A DNA stretch of 16,504 bases, from the NCBI GenBank assembly GCA_020052215.1, contig JAGVPN010000356.1:1-16504 (forward strand), given 5' to 3'. This document shows, one piece after another, positions 6,050 to 12,676 of the stretch. The notes below the pieces were generated by a model. It saw only the letters and a program-made list of their open reading frames with translations, did not search any database and had not been told where the DNA came from. Both the position numbers and the translations under genes were made by a program. The stretch's first letter is position 1. Every line of letters starts with the position of its first letter. The DNA comes from Syntrophobacterales bacterium. GTDB taxonomy: Bacteria; Desulfobacterota; Desulfobaccia; Desulfobaccales; 0-14-0-80-60-11.

Positions 6050-7204
6050 CTAAGCGCCCGCTACGCCCACAAACCCCAGGGGCAGGCGGTCGGCCACCAC
6101 CAGGCCGCAGGCCGTGGCGATGACCCGCTCGCCGTCCACCCGGACCAGGCCGGCTTGGGTGAGCGCCGCGACCATGGCGTCTCCGCCCGGCTGCTCCCTG
6201 AGGGTGGCGAGACTGACGCCCTCACGGGTCCGGAACCCCAGGGCCAGGGTCTCCAGGCGGATTTGCTCCGGGGTGAGGGATTCCTCCCCCGCCACCGGGG
6301 CTTCGCCGGCGCTCAAGGAAGAGCAATATTGTGCCACGGACGAAATATTCCACCAGCGCCGCCCGGCCAGGAACGAATGCGCCGCCGGACCCAGCCCCAG
6401 GTAGGGGGTCCGGGTCCAGTACTTCAGGTTGTGGCGGCAGCAATATAGGCACAGGCCTCCGGCCTGTGGTCCTTGCCGGGCGAAGTTGGCCACTTCGTAG
6501 TGGAGATAGCCCCGGGCCGTGAGGAAGTTGGCGGTGAGGAGGAAAAATTCCCGCTGGGTTTCTTCATCCGGCAGTCGCAACTGCCCCGCGGCCACCCTTT
6601 GCCCCAGCGGGGTTTCATCGGCCACGGTGAGCTGATAGCACGACAGGTGTTCCGGGGCGAAGCTCAGGGCCGTTTCCAGGGTCCCGGTCCAGCCCTCCAG
6701 GGTTTGCCCCGGCAGACCATACATCAGATCCAGCCCCAGGTTGGTAAACCCCGCGGCCCGGATCAGCAACAGGGCCTGCTCGGTCTGCCTGGCCGTATGC
6801 CGCCGCCCCAGAAACCGCAGTTCGGCCTCGTCAAAGGACTGGACCCCCAGGCTCAGGCGGTTGATCCCCAGGTCCCGAAAGTGCGCCAGCTTGTCCGCGG
6901 TGAGGTCGTCGGGGTTGGCTTCCAGGGTGATCTCACTGTCCGGGGCAAAGACGAAATGCCGCCGCAGGTTATTCATAAGCTGGTCAAGCTGGGCGCCGGT
7001 GAGCCACGACGGGGTGCCGCCCCCCAAAAAGAGGGAGTCAAAGGCGGAAAACTGTTCCCGGTAGAGCCGGGCTTCCTGGTCCAAAGCGGCTAAAAAATCC
7101 GCAACCTGTCCTGTCCCAGTGATGGAGCAGAAGTCGCAGTAAGGGCACTTGGTCTGGCAAAAGGGGATGTGAATGTAAAGGCCGGAACTCGTTGAGTGAT
7201 CCAT
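6050..7204 (-). CDS. hemW: Haem chaperone HemW (HemN-like radical SAM protein)
   Basis: This 384-residue radical SAM protein opens GLYIHIPFCQTKCPYCDF. The CxxxCxxC cluster motif (Cys16, Cys20, Cys23) is followed by Asp-Phe and not by the CxC of true coproporphyrinogen dehydrogenase HemN. That favours HemW, which binds haem and delivers it to respiratory enzymes. Other landmarks are LGGGTPSW, LTLEANPDD-type and GVQSF motifs, GLDLMYGLPGQT, and RHNLKYWTRTPYLGLGPAAHSF. Between FARQG and CRHN about eight extra residues (AGGLCLYC, near 248-255) come from a palindromic sequence in the DNA. The ATG at 7204 gives the usual N-terminus. A GTG at 7234, with AGGGTGAG close by and overlapping the upstream gene, is an alternative. 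lepA and hemW are neighbours in many bacteria. Confidence 0.92.
   Translation of the reverse strand: MDHSTSSGLYIHIPFCQTKCPYCDFCSITGTGQVADFLAALDQEARLYREQFSAFDSLFLGGGTPSWLTGAQLDQLMNNLRRHFVFAPDSEITLEANPDDLTADKLAHFRDLGINRLSLGVQSFDEAELRFLGRRHTARQTEQALLLIRAAGFTNLGLDLMYGLPGQTLEGWTGTLETALSFAPEHLSCYQLTVADETPLGQRVAAGQLRLPDEETQREFFLLTANFLTARGYLHYEVANFARQGPQAGGLCLYCCRHNLKYWTRTPYLGLGPAAHSFLAGRRWWNISSVAQYCSSLSAGEAPVAGEESLTPEQIRLETLALGFRTREGVSLATLREQPGGDAMVAALTQAGLVRVDGERVIATACGLVVADRLPLGFVGVAGA
6448..6468. repeat. Palindrome inside the hemW coding region
   Basis: CACAGGCC (6450-6457) and its complement (6461-6468) are separated by three bases. The left arm with its flank reads GGCACAGGC, identical to nine bases at 3382-3390 in the intergenic hairpin after the nrf cluster. 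It encodes residues found at a point where HemW homologues pass almost directly from NFARxG to CRHN. The reading frame is kept. Confidence 0.7.
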
Positions 7205-7217
7205 AAAAAACGATTCT

Positions 7218-7775
7218 TCAGGTTTGCCGGGCACTTCTCACCCTGTGAACGTACCACTGGGTGAAGATGATTCCCAAGAACATGCTCCCGGTGGCAAGCA
7301 GGGGATAAAGCCAACTGGCCATCTGGTCCAGATATGGCCTGAATAAGCTTGCTCCCAGGGCTATGAGAAAAATGATTCCCCAGACAATGGATATGAAGTA
7401 ACCGGTGTAGATGAATTCAGGGGTATGCCAGTAGGCTTCCGGCACGCTTTCCCTGGCGTACTGCAAGGTAAAAGGCCGACCAGCGATGATGGAGCCCCAG
7501 GCTATGACCGCCAGGGTCGCCCGGGCCAGCAGGTCCATGTGCTCAACAACCCACAGGTTTCTCAGAACAAACACCAGGATGAGACTGAGGGAGAAAAACA
7601 GCAGGCTGCCCCAGGTCAAGAAAAACCCCTGCCGCAGTTGCTTCAATCCCAGGGCCAGCGTAGCTGCCAAAGAAACCGCCAGAGCCGCCTCCAGCCTGGT
7701 AAGGGGTGGCCCGGCCATGATGCCGAACAAGATCCAGGGCAAAAAGCCAATGAGGATTTTCAACAAATCTTTCAC
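7218..7775 (-). CDS. Multi-pass inner-membrane protein of unknown function
   Basis: This 185-residue protein is very hydrophobic, with about six likely membrane helices (near residues 5-22, 28-45, 53-70, 85-98, 122-145 and 155-175). A conserved-looking hydrophilic stretch GRPFTLQYARESVPEAYWHTPEF (about 99-121) lies between helices 4 and 5. I have the impression of having seen an RPFTLQYAR motif in other small bacterial membrane proteins but cannot name the family. The start is a GTG at 7775 with only weak complementarity upstream (GTGAGAAG). It is 42 bp after lepA, and its end lies 13 bp before the hemW ATG (or overlaps the GTG alternative), so it is probably co-transcribed with both. Confidence 0.75.
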   Translation of the reverse strand: MKDLLKILIGFLPWILFGIMAGPPLTRLEAALAVSLAATLALGLKQLRQGFFLTWGSLLFFSLSLILVFVLRNLWVVEHMDLLARATLAVIAWGSIIAGRPFTLQYARESVPEAYWHTPEFIYTGYFISIVWGIIFLIALGASLFRPYLDQMASWLYPLLATGSMFLGIIFTQWYVHRVRSARQT

Positions 7776-7817
7776 ATCTTCTCACAGCGGCACCCAGCGG
7801 CACCGGTCCCGGTGGCA

Positions 7818-9614
7818 TCACTCATTTTCCGTCTTCAGCACTGCCACAAAGGCGCTTTGGGGGATTTGGACCGCGCCTACCATCTTCATGCGCTTTTTGC
7901 CGGCCCGCTGTTTTTCCAGGAGTTTGCGTTTCCGGGTGATGTCGCCGCCGTAGCACTTGGCGGTGACGTCTTTACGAAAAGCCGAGATGGTGGAGCGGGA
8001 GATGATCTGGCCGCCCACGGCCCCCTGGATGGCGATCTTGAACTGCTGTTTGGGGATTTCGTCCTTGAGGCGGTCGCAGACCCGGACGCCCCACTCCCGG
8101 GCCCGGTCCTTGTGGACGATCATGGACAAAGCGTCCAGTTTCTCGCCGTTCACCAGGATGTCCAGCTTCAGCAGGCTGGTGGCCCGGTAGTCCAGGAGTT
8201 CGTAATCGAAGGAGCCGTAGCCCTGGGTGATGGTCTTGAGGCGGTCGTAGAAGTCGATGATGACTTCGGCCAGGGGCATGTCGAAGTTGATTTCCACCCG
8301 GCCCGGCGAGGGGTATTGGAAGCGGGAGTTGACGCCCCGGCGCTCCAGGCAGAGCTTCATCACCGCGCCCACGAAGCGCTCGGGGATGAGGATGGAGGTG
8401 CGGATGAACGGCTCCTCCTCGCCCTTGATGCTGCTGGGGTCGGGGTAGTACAGGGGGTTGTCCACGGTGATGACCTTGCCGTCGGCCAGGGTGAAGCGGT
8501 ACCGGACCCCGGGCACGGTCATGATGATGGACTGGTTGTATTCCCGTTCCAGGCGCTCCTGGACGATCTCCAGGTGGAGGAGGCCCAGGAAGCCGCAGCG
8601 GAAACCCTGGCCCAGGGCGGCGGAGGAGTCCTTCTGGTAGACCAGGGAGGCGTCGTTGAGCTTGAATTTTTCCAGGGCGTCGGCCAGGTCCTGGTAATCG
8701 TCGTTCCCCACCGGGTAGATGGAGGCGAAGACCACGGGTTTGACTTCCTTGAAACCGGGGAGCGGGGCGGCCGCGGGGCGGGCCTCCTGGGTGATGGTGT
8801 CGCCGATGCGGGTGTCGCTCACCGTCTTGATGCCGGCGATGAGGTAGCCCACCATGCCGGCGGACAGCGCTTTGCGGGGCTCCCGGGTCAGCCGGAAGAC
8901 GCCGGTTTCCTCCACCTTGTGCACGGTGCCGTGGTACATGAGGCGGATGATGTCCCCGGGCTTGACCTGGCCTGCAAAGATGCGGCAGGAGACCACGGTG
9001 CCCCGGAAGGAGTCGTAGTGGGCGTCGAAGATCAGTCCGGAGAGGGGTTCTGCGGGGCTGCCGGTGGGCGGCGGGATCCGGGCGACGATGGCCTCCAAAA
9101 TCTCGTCGATACCGATGCCTTCCTTGGCGGAGCACAGGAGAACGTGGTCCGAATCCAGGCCCAGTTCGCGTTCGATCTGCTCCTTGACCCCGGGAACATC
9201 CGCCGCGGGCAGGTCGATCTTGTTGATCACCGGGATGATGGTGAGATCGTGCTCCATGGCCAGATAGAGGTTGGCCACGGTCTGGGCCTCCACCCCCTGG
9301 GAGGCGTCCACCAACAGCAGCACCCCCTCGCAGGAGGCCAACGCCCGGGAGACCTCGTAGGAGAAATCCACATGGCCCGGGGTGTCGATGAGGTTGAGCT
9401 CGTATTCCCGGCCGTCGTCGGCGGTGTAGGGCAGGCTGATGGTGTTGCTCTTGATGGTGATGCCCCGCTCCCGTTCGATATCCATGGTGTCCAGGATCTG
9501 GTCGCGGAACTGGCGGTCCTCCACCATGCCGGTCCACTGGATGAGGCGGTCCGCCAACGTGGACTTGCCGTGGTCGATATGGGCGATGATGCTGAAGTTG
9601 CGAATGTTGGGCAT
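7818..9614 (-). CDS. lepA: Elongation factor 4 (LepA), ribosome-back-translocating GTPase
   Basis: This 598-residue translational GTPase is full length. The G-domain motifs are AHIDHGKST (11-19, P-loop), ERERGITI (47-54, switch I), DTPGH (77-81) and NKID (131-134). The C-terminal LepA-specific domain is present and ends in the basic tail KRKLLEKQRAGKKRMKMVG, typical of EF4. EF4 acts on stalled or mistranslocated ribosomes under stress. The ATG at 9614 matches the family start (PNIRNFSIIAHIDHGKST), but its upstream sequence is AT-rich and has no recognisable ribosome site. The AT-rich protease gene ends only 22 bp upstream, so lepA may have lost its native leader. The cluster continues to the membrane protein and hemW. 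Confidence 0.97.
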   Translation of the reverse strand: MPNIRNFSIIAHIDHGKSTLADRLIQWTGMVEDRQFRDQILDTMDIERERGITIKSNTISLPYTADDGREYELNLIDTPGHVDFSYEVSRALASCEGVLLLVDASQGVEAQTVANLYLAMEHDLTIIPVINKIDLPAADVPGVKEQIERELGLDSDHVLLCSAKEGIGIDEILEAIVARIPPPTGSPAEPLSGLIFDAHYDSFRGTVVSCRIFAGQVKPGDIIRLMYHGTVHKVEETGVFRLTREPRKALSAGMVGYLIAGIKTVSDTRIGDTITQEARPAAAPLPGFKEVKPVVFASIYPVGNDDYQDLADALEKFKLNDASLVYQKDSSAALGQGFRCGFLGLLHLEIVQERLEREYNQSIIMTVPGVRYRFTLADGKVITVDNPLYYPDPSSIKGEEEPFIRTSILIPERFVGAVMKLCLERRGVNSRFQYPSPGRVEINFDMPLAEVIIDFYDRLKTITQGYGSFDYELLDYRATSLLKLDILVNGEKLDALSMIVHKDRAREWGVRVCDRLKDEIPKQQFKIAIQGAVGGQIISRSTISAFRKDVTAKCYGGDITRKRKLLEKQRAGKKRMKMVGAVQIPQSAFVAVLKTENE

Positions 9615-9636
9615 AATGAAGTTTAATTTTAATTCG

Positions 9637-10452
9637 TTATTTATCCGATATGGGGATGTTCCTATCTTTAATTTCTTTCAAAATATTTAAATTTCCAAGA
9701 CTTGATACAACCCCATATAGGCTGGGTGTCATAATTGCTAATAACTTACCATTCTTATCAGCAAGATGACTCTGCGGTACATAAACTGGTTGGAAACGAG
9801 AGCAAATAGCATGGACTTTACCCGTCTCAGTGGCAACTATTGGTCCACCACTGTTACCATAGTTCAGAGCCTTATCGAGTATATAAACCCTTGGATCATT
9901 ACTTGTCATGACCATTTTGCTTTTTTCAAATGTAGATGAAACAATTGCTGATGTTATTCTTGGAGATAAAGCATTATGCCCTATTGTAAGATATTGTTGT
10001 TTATTAAAGAAACTTTCGGAGAGAGGGTAACCAAAAGAATATACTGGCTCTCCCTCTTCAAGACCTCGTGAAGAAATTTCTATAAATGGAAATTCGCTTC
10101 TATATTTTAACCACGCTTTCGTAGAATTGCCTTTAAAATCTATTTTTAAAAGAGCAACATCAGTAATGGGGTCTAAATATTCAAGTGATAATCCGGTGCA
10201 CATTATAGGGCAAGGGTCATATCCTTCACCCAGACGAGTTTCTTTCGTTATTAATGCTTTTGAAATATCTTTTCTTATTGGTCCATCTGATTTACCATTT
10301 TCTGTAATGACATGCGCGGCAGTCACAAACCAGCCGTCGGGGGAAACAAAAAATCCGGTTCCCATAGGGGTTGGCATTTCATGATGGTGAGGATTGGGCA
10401 ATTCAATTGCAAATGTAGCCTCCTTGGTCAATTTAAGGCTTTTTCTGATCAT
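9637..10452 (-). CDS. Stand-alone cytoplasmic trypsin-like serine protease
   Basis: This 271-residue protein has the trypsin fold (Trypsin_2-like). The catalytic triad is visible as His47 (VTAAHV), Asp98 (PITDVALLKI) and Ser201 (NYGNSGGPIV). The strand before the His, MGTGFFVSPDGWFVTAAH, is typical of HtrA/DegP-type domains. There is no signal peptide, no membrane segment and no PDZ domain, so it is probably cytoplasmic. The gene is strikingly AT-rich (roughly 35-40% GC by eye, against about 60% in neighbours), which suggests recent transfer. AAGAGGA lies 7-8 nt before the ATG, and a promoter candidate is at 10538-10566. Cytoplasmic trypsin-like proteases occur as parts of some anti-phage systems, but no partner gene is seen here, so the role is open. 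Confidence 0.88.
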   Translation of the reverse strand: MIRKSLKLTKEATFAIELPNPHHHEMPTPMGTGFFVSPDGWFVTAAHVITENGKSDGPIRKDISKALITKETRLGEGYDPCPIMCTGLSLEYLDPITDVALLKIDFKGNSTKAWLKYRSEFPFIEISSRGLEEGEPVYSFGYPLSESFFNKQQYLTIGHNALSPRITSAIVSSTFEKSKMVMTSNDPRVYILDKALNYGNSGGPIVATETGKVHAICSRFQPVYVPQSHLADKNGKLLAIMTPSLYGVVSSLGNLNILKEIKDRNIPISDK

Positions 10453-10463
10453 CGCGAATCCTC

Positions 10464-10535
10464 TTAGGGATCGTTGTATTTAATGGTGATGCCCCGTTCC
10501 CGTTCCAGGTTTATGGCGAATTCAACCGCAATTAA
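10464..10535 (-). pseudogene. Short lepA-like GTPase fragment (switch I region)
   Basis: Between two stop codons the minus strand reads LIAVEFAINLERERGITIKYNDP. The core LERERGITIK corresponds to lepA residues 46-55 (IERERGITIK). At DNA level 10479-10505 matches lepA 9450-9476 at about 24 of 27 positions. No start codon or other GTPase motif is present. The stop TAA runs directly into the ribosome site of the protease gene. It is probably a scar of a duplicated or displaced lepA segment, or a fragment of another translation GTPase. Confidence 0.6.
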
Positions 10536-10537
10536 TT

Positions 10538-10566
10538 ATTATACCTTTTTTCCTTCACCGCGTCCA
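10538..10566 (-). promoter_or_regulatory. Promoter candidate for the protease gene
   Basis: On the minus strand TGGACG (10561-10566, four of six matches to -35) is followed by 17 bases and a perfect TATAAT (10538-10543). It lies 86 bp upstream of the protease ATG, inside the AT-rich block. The transcript would run through the lepA-like fragment. Confidence 0.5.
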
Positions 10567-10581
10567 CTGCAAGATTTGGGC

Positions 10582-11127
10582 TCATCGGGGCGGCCGGGCC
10601 GGTTGCCGTCCCTGGGGCTCAATGGGCCGCTCCAGGCCTTCCAAAACGGCGCTGACAAACTTGTTGACATAAGCCACGAACTCCCCTTCCACCACGTAGC
10701 TATACCGGATGTAACTTTCAGGGACATTTACCCGGGCATTCTTGATAATGATATAGATATTGGGGTTGATCCCGGCCTTACCGCGGTACTGGTAGAAGAG
10801 GTTGGGCACCTGGCGGGCGATGATGACCAGGCCGCTTTCATCCAGGATGGTCAGTTGCGGGTAGGTCATGACCGCGGGGTCAGGTTTTTCAATCACCGCG
10901 CCCTTGGCAATGAGGCCGTTGCCGTCCTGCGTAAGCTTTTTGAGGGTGGCGTCGATCTTGGCCAGGACCTTGGCTTTTTCCGGGATAGAAATCTTGTGGT
11001 ACTGGGAAAAGTAGCCGGTGGGGAACTGTTTGGCCTTGACCGAGGTTTCCTGGGCCCCGGCCGGGATGACCCCCATGATGAGGCTTAACACCAGCAGCGC
11101 CTGAGAGATGATGATTTTCACGGGCAT
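10582..11127 (-). CDS. Secreted protein of unknown function
   Basis: This 181-residue protein has a clear signal peptide (MPVKIIISQALLVLSLIMGVIPAGA, cut before QETS). The mature part contains about 155 residues with no motif I recognise. Aromatic-rich segments occur (FPTGYFSQYHKI; PNLFYQYRGKAGINPNIYIIIKN), then a hydrophobic strand region, and it ends in a proline- and arginine-rich tail. There is no cysteine, haem motif or lipobox. The ATG at 11127 has no good ribosome site nearby, so the start is only moderately sure. A TATAAT box lies at 11191-11196. The gene follows the DUF4389 gene by about 150 bp with a strong palindrome between them, so it may be a separate unit. Confidence 0.75.
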   Translation of the reverse strand: MPVKIIISQALLVLSLIMGVIPAGAQETSVKAKQFPTGYFSQYHKISIPEKAKVLAKIDATLKKLTQDGNGLIAKGAVIEKPDPAVMTYPQLTILDESGLVIIARQVPNLFYQYRGKAGINPNIYIIIKNARVNVPESYIRYSYVVEGEFVAYVNKFVSAVLEGLERPIEPQGRQPARPPR

Positions 11128-11163
11128 GGATCAGGGAACCTGGCCGGTTGTGGCTGCCCAGGC

Positions 11164-11177
11164 GGGGCCTAGGCCCC
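11164..11177. promoter_or_regulatory. Perfect 14-bp palindrome
   Basis: GGGGCCTAGGCCCC is a perfect dyad just downstream of the -10 candidate for the 10582-11127 gene, about 14-27 bases into its presumed leader. It could be an operator or a transcript hairpin. No T-run follows. Confidence 0.45.
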
Positions 11178-11190
11178 ACGGGTCGCTATA

Positions 11191-11219
11191 ATTATACCGC
11201 AAAAGCCGGAAATCGGCCA
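11191..11219 (-). promoter_or_regulatory. Weak promoter candidate for the secreted protein gene
   Basis: A perfect TATAAT (11191-11196, minus strand) lies about 64 bp before the ATG at 11127. The -35 position 17 bases upstream (TGGCCG) is poor, so it would need an activator or an alternative -35. Confidence 0.4.
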
Positions 11220-11275
11220 CGGAGGCGGATGGGGGCGAGTCGCGCCAGGGATTGGCGGCGCCGCCGGCCCGCCGC

Positions 11276-11584
11276 TCAATCGAATCTGACCTTCTCGTCG
11301 GGGAGTTCGATTTCGGCGGGAAAATCAGCGAACGGAAAGGGGCGCTGGTTTTCATTCAGGGTCAGATAGCGCATCACCCGGTAGCCGTAAGTGGCCACCT
11401 TGTTGGCGAAGGTCCTGGCGGGCTCGTTGTGTCGCAAGGTGATCAACAGGATAAAGTATTCGAACAGGGTGATCAAAAGGACAATGGTTTTTACCAGCTC
11501 AAAGATGGCCACATACAGGAGCGTGTAGAGCAGGCGAATGGCGACCTGTTTGCGGGAAGTGATGACCTGGGGTTCGTCGGGCAT
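11276..11584 (-). CDS. DUF4389-family small membrane protein
   Basis: This 102-residue protein has one long or two close hydrophobic segments (about residues 18-50: LLYTLLYVAIFELVKTIVLLITLFEYFILLITL). A polar stretch RHNEPARTFANKVATYGYRVMRYLTLNENQRPFPFADFP follows. This matches the DUF4389 pattern: a helix pair, then a tract ending in YLTxNxxxxPFPFxxxP. The function is unknown; members are often lipase- or membrane-associated by annotation only. The start is well supported by GGAGGAAAC directly before the ATG at 11584. A good promoter sits at 11651-11678. The length is typical of short members. Confidence 0.8.
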   Translation of the reverse strand: MPDEPQVITSRKQVAIRLLYTLLYVAIFELVKTIVLLITLFEYFILLITLRHNEPARTFANKVATYGYRVMRYLTLNENQRPFPFADFPAEIELPDEKVRFD

Positions 11585-11650
11585 GTTTCCTCCGGCGCCG
11601 AAATTTGGCGCGCCTGGTGATCAGAAGGCGTGCCCCGAAAGGCATACCTT

Positions 11651-11678
11651 ATTATAATGAGGGCGTCCGGTTTTGCAA
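11651..11678 (-). promoter_or_regulatory. Sigma70-type promoter of the DUF4389 gene
   Basis: On the minus strand TTGCAA (11673-11678) is followed by a 16-base spacer and a perfect TATAAT (11651-11656). It lies about 67 bp before the ATG at 11584. Confidence 0.6.
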
Positions 11679-11740
11679 GGCACCGGTTGGGCCTGGTTCC
11701 TGGTTGCCCCAGGCGGAACCGGGAATCCTTACCTTGAAAA

Positions 11741-11761
11741 GTGGTCAGTGGTTAGTGATCA
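11741..11761. repeat. Heptamer tandem repeat B
   Basis: Three consecutive 7-mers are present: GTGGTCA, GTGGTTA and GTGATCA. A run of six A (11764-11769) and a palindrome (11775-11791) follow. It lies in the gap between the divergent DUF4389 and hypA genes. Confidence 0.7.
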
Positions 11762-11774
11762 GGAAAAAATGTAG

Positions 11775-11791
11775 GGTGGGCACTGCCCACC
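11775..11791. repeat. Small palindrome GGTGGGC/GCCCACC
   Basis: Perfect 7-bp arms (11775-11781 and 11785-11791) enclose a 3-base loop. Read on the minus strand it is followed 5 nt later by TTTTTT and then heptamer tract B, the same layout as at 3346-3404 and 13352-13395. Confidence 0.7.
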
Positions 11792-11826
11792 ATCCTCATT
11801 ATCCGTGCTGCTTGAAAAAGTTCCCG

Positions 11827-11852
11827 TAGGGCCGGTGCGCTCACCGCCCCTA
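11827..11852. repeat. Imperfect 11-bp inverted repeat
   Basis: TAGGGCCGGTG (11827-11837) pairs with CACCGCCCCTA (11842-11852) with one mismatch and a 4-base loop. A smaller hairpin TGAGCC/GGCTCA follows at 11877-11891. Apart from these, the roughly 450-bp divergent gap 11585-12038 holds the two flanking promoter regions, tract B and the hypA leader hairpins, and no gene. Confidence 0.55.
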
Positions 11853-11985
11853 TAACAGCTTTTCATGATTTATAGGTGAGCCAAAGGCTCATGAGCAACT
11901 GCCAGGAAGGTCTCCGGGTTCAAGCCAGGCAAAATATTTCGCTTCCCGGGGATAAATGTGGTATGGCTGACCGGGTGAGTGGTAC

Positions 11986-12010
11986 AAACCTGAGGTTTCT
12001 GGAGAAACCT
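11986..12010 (+). promoter_or_regulatory. Mutually exclusive hairpins upstream of hypA
   Basis: The segment GGTTT (11994-11998) can pair with AAACC just upstream (11986-11990, 3-base loop). It can also pair, as AGGTTTC (11993-11999), with GAAACCT downstream (12004-12010, 4-base loop). The second is longer. The pair ends 12 bp before the hypA ribosome site. The layout would allow a switch, but no ligand is suggested. Confidence 0.4.
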
Positions 12011-12038
12011 GGGGCACTAAGGGGAGGTGTCGGCAAAG

Positions 12039-12413
12039 TTGCATGAATATTCATTAATGGAGCAGGTAATCGCCCACATCCTGGCGGAACTCAAAAAGGT
12101 GGATGACCCCCCGGAGGGGAGTTCCCTGGAGGTGGTCTTGAGAGTAGGGGCCCTGGCGGTGCATTCCGAGGCCGCCACCCGGACGGCTTATGAGGTCTTG
12201 GTCAAGGGGACGCCTCTGGCGCAATCCCGGCTGAACCTGACGATTGAACCGGTGACTTTGACCTGCGCCCCATGCGGCTATGAGGGACCTCTGCCCCAGG
12301 GGGCGGTCGATCCCCACGACCAGTCCCCGCTGGTGGAGTGCCCCCGGTGCGGCGCCGTGACCCCGGTTCAGGGCGGCCGGGGGGTGGAGGGCATCGAACT
12401 GCGGTGGGAATAA
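12039..12413 (+). CDS. hypA: [NiFe]-hydrogenase nickel insertion protein HypA
   Basis: This 124-residue HypA/HybF protein delivers nickel to the large subunit of [NiFe]-hydrogenase together with HypB. The zinc site is two CxxC pairs, CAPC and CPRC (near residues 77-80 and 107-110), 26 residues apart. The start is best set at TTG 12039, which gives MHEYSLMEQV. Met1-His2 is the nickel-binding N-terminus conserved in the family, and GGAGGTG (12023-12029) lies 9 nt upstream. A GTG at 12027 in the same frame would overlap the ribosome site and bury His2. The rest (LEVVLRVGALAVHSEAATRTAYEVL, IEPVTLTCAPCGYEG) fits well. It converges on a hydrogenase maturation protease across a palindromic repeat. 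Confidence 0.93.
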   Translation: MHEYSLMEQVIAHILAELKKVDDPPEGSSLEVVLRVGALAVHSEAATRTAYEVLVKGTPLAQSRLNLTIEPVTLTCAPCGYEGPLPQGAVDPHDQSPLVECPRCGAVTPVQGGRGVEGIELRWE

Positions 12414-12482
12414 GGCCAGATTGCAGTCAAAGAGTGGCACAGGTTAAACGGCCATGAACCACAAATGTTTCACCCCAGAGGA

Positions 12483-12569
12483 TGAAAATCCCCCCTACCC
12501 CCCTTTTTCAAAGGGGGGTTTTAAAGTCCCCCTTTGACAAAGGGGGATTTAGGGGGATTTGGATTTTCA
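12483..12569. repeat. 87-bp palindromic element (MITE-like) with two inner hairpins
   Basis: The outer arms TGAAAATCC (12483-12491) and GGATTTTCA (12561-12569) are exact complements. A nested alternative outer stem is AAATCCCCC (12486-12494) with GGGGGATTT (12552-12560). Inside are two perfect hairpins with 3-base loops: CCCCCCTTT at 12498-12506 with 12510-12518, and CCCCCTTT at 12528-12535 with 12539-12546. From memory, such C5/G5-rich elements are common dispersed repeats in many bacteria. It sits between convergent hypA and the protease gene and could end transcription from both sides. Flanking sequence to 12676 has no gene. Confidence 0.85.
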
Positions 12570-12676
12570 CGGTAAAGCCTGCGGCTACAGAATATAGCCT
12601 TTTGAGCACATAAAACCTTGGCGCTGGCTAGCCGCGAGGCGAGCCGCCGGCTTAGCTGATCAAAGAGGGCAACGGC

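Noticed and set aside
7972..9537. A 521-codon alternative minus-strand frame inside lepA
   Set aside because: Same-strand shifted frame of lepA. Translation is Arg/His/Pro-rich, an artefact of GC-rich codons.
7425..9626. A very long open frame (733 codons) on the plus strand opposite lepA
   Set aside because: It is the antisense shadow of the clearly conserved lepA and neighbouring gene. GC-rich third positions remove stops on the other strand. The translation has no recognisable domain.
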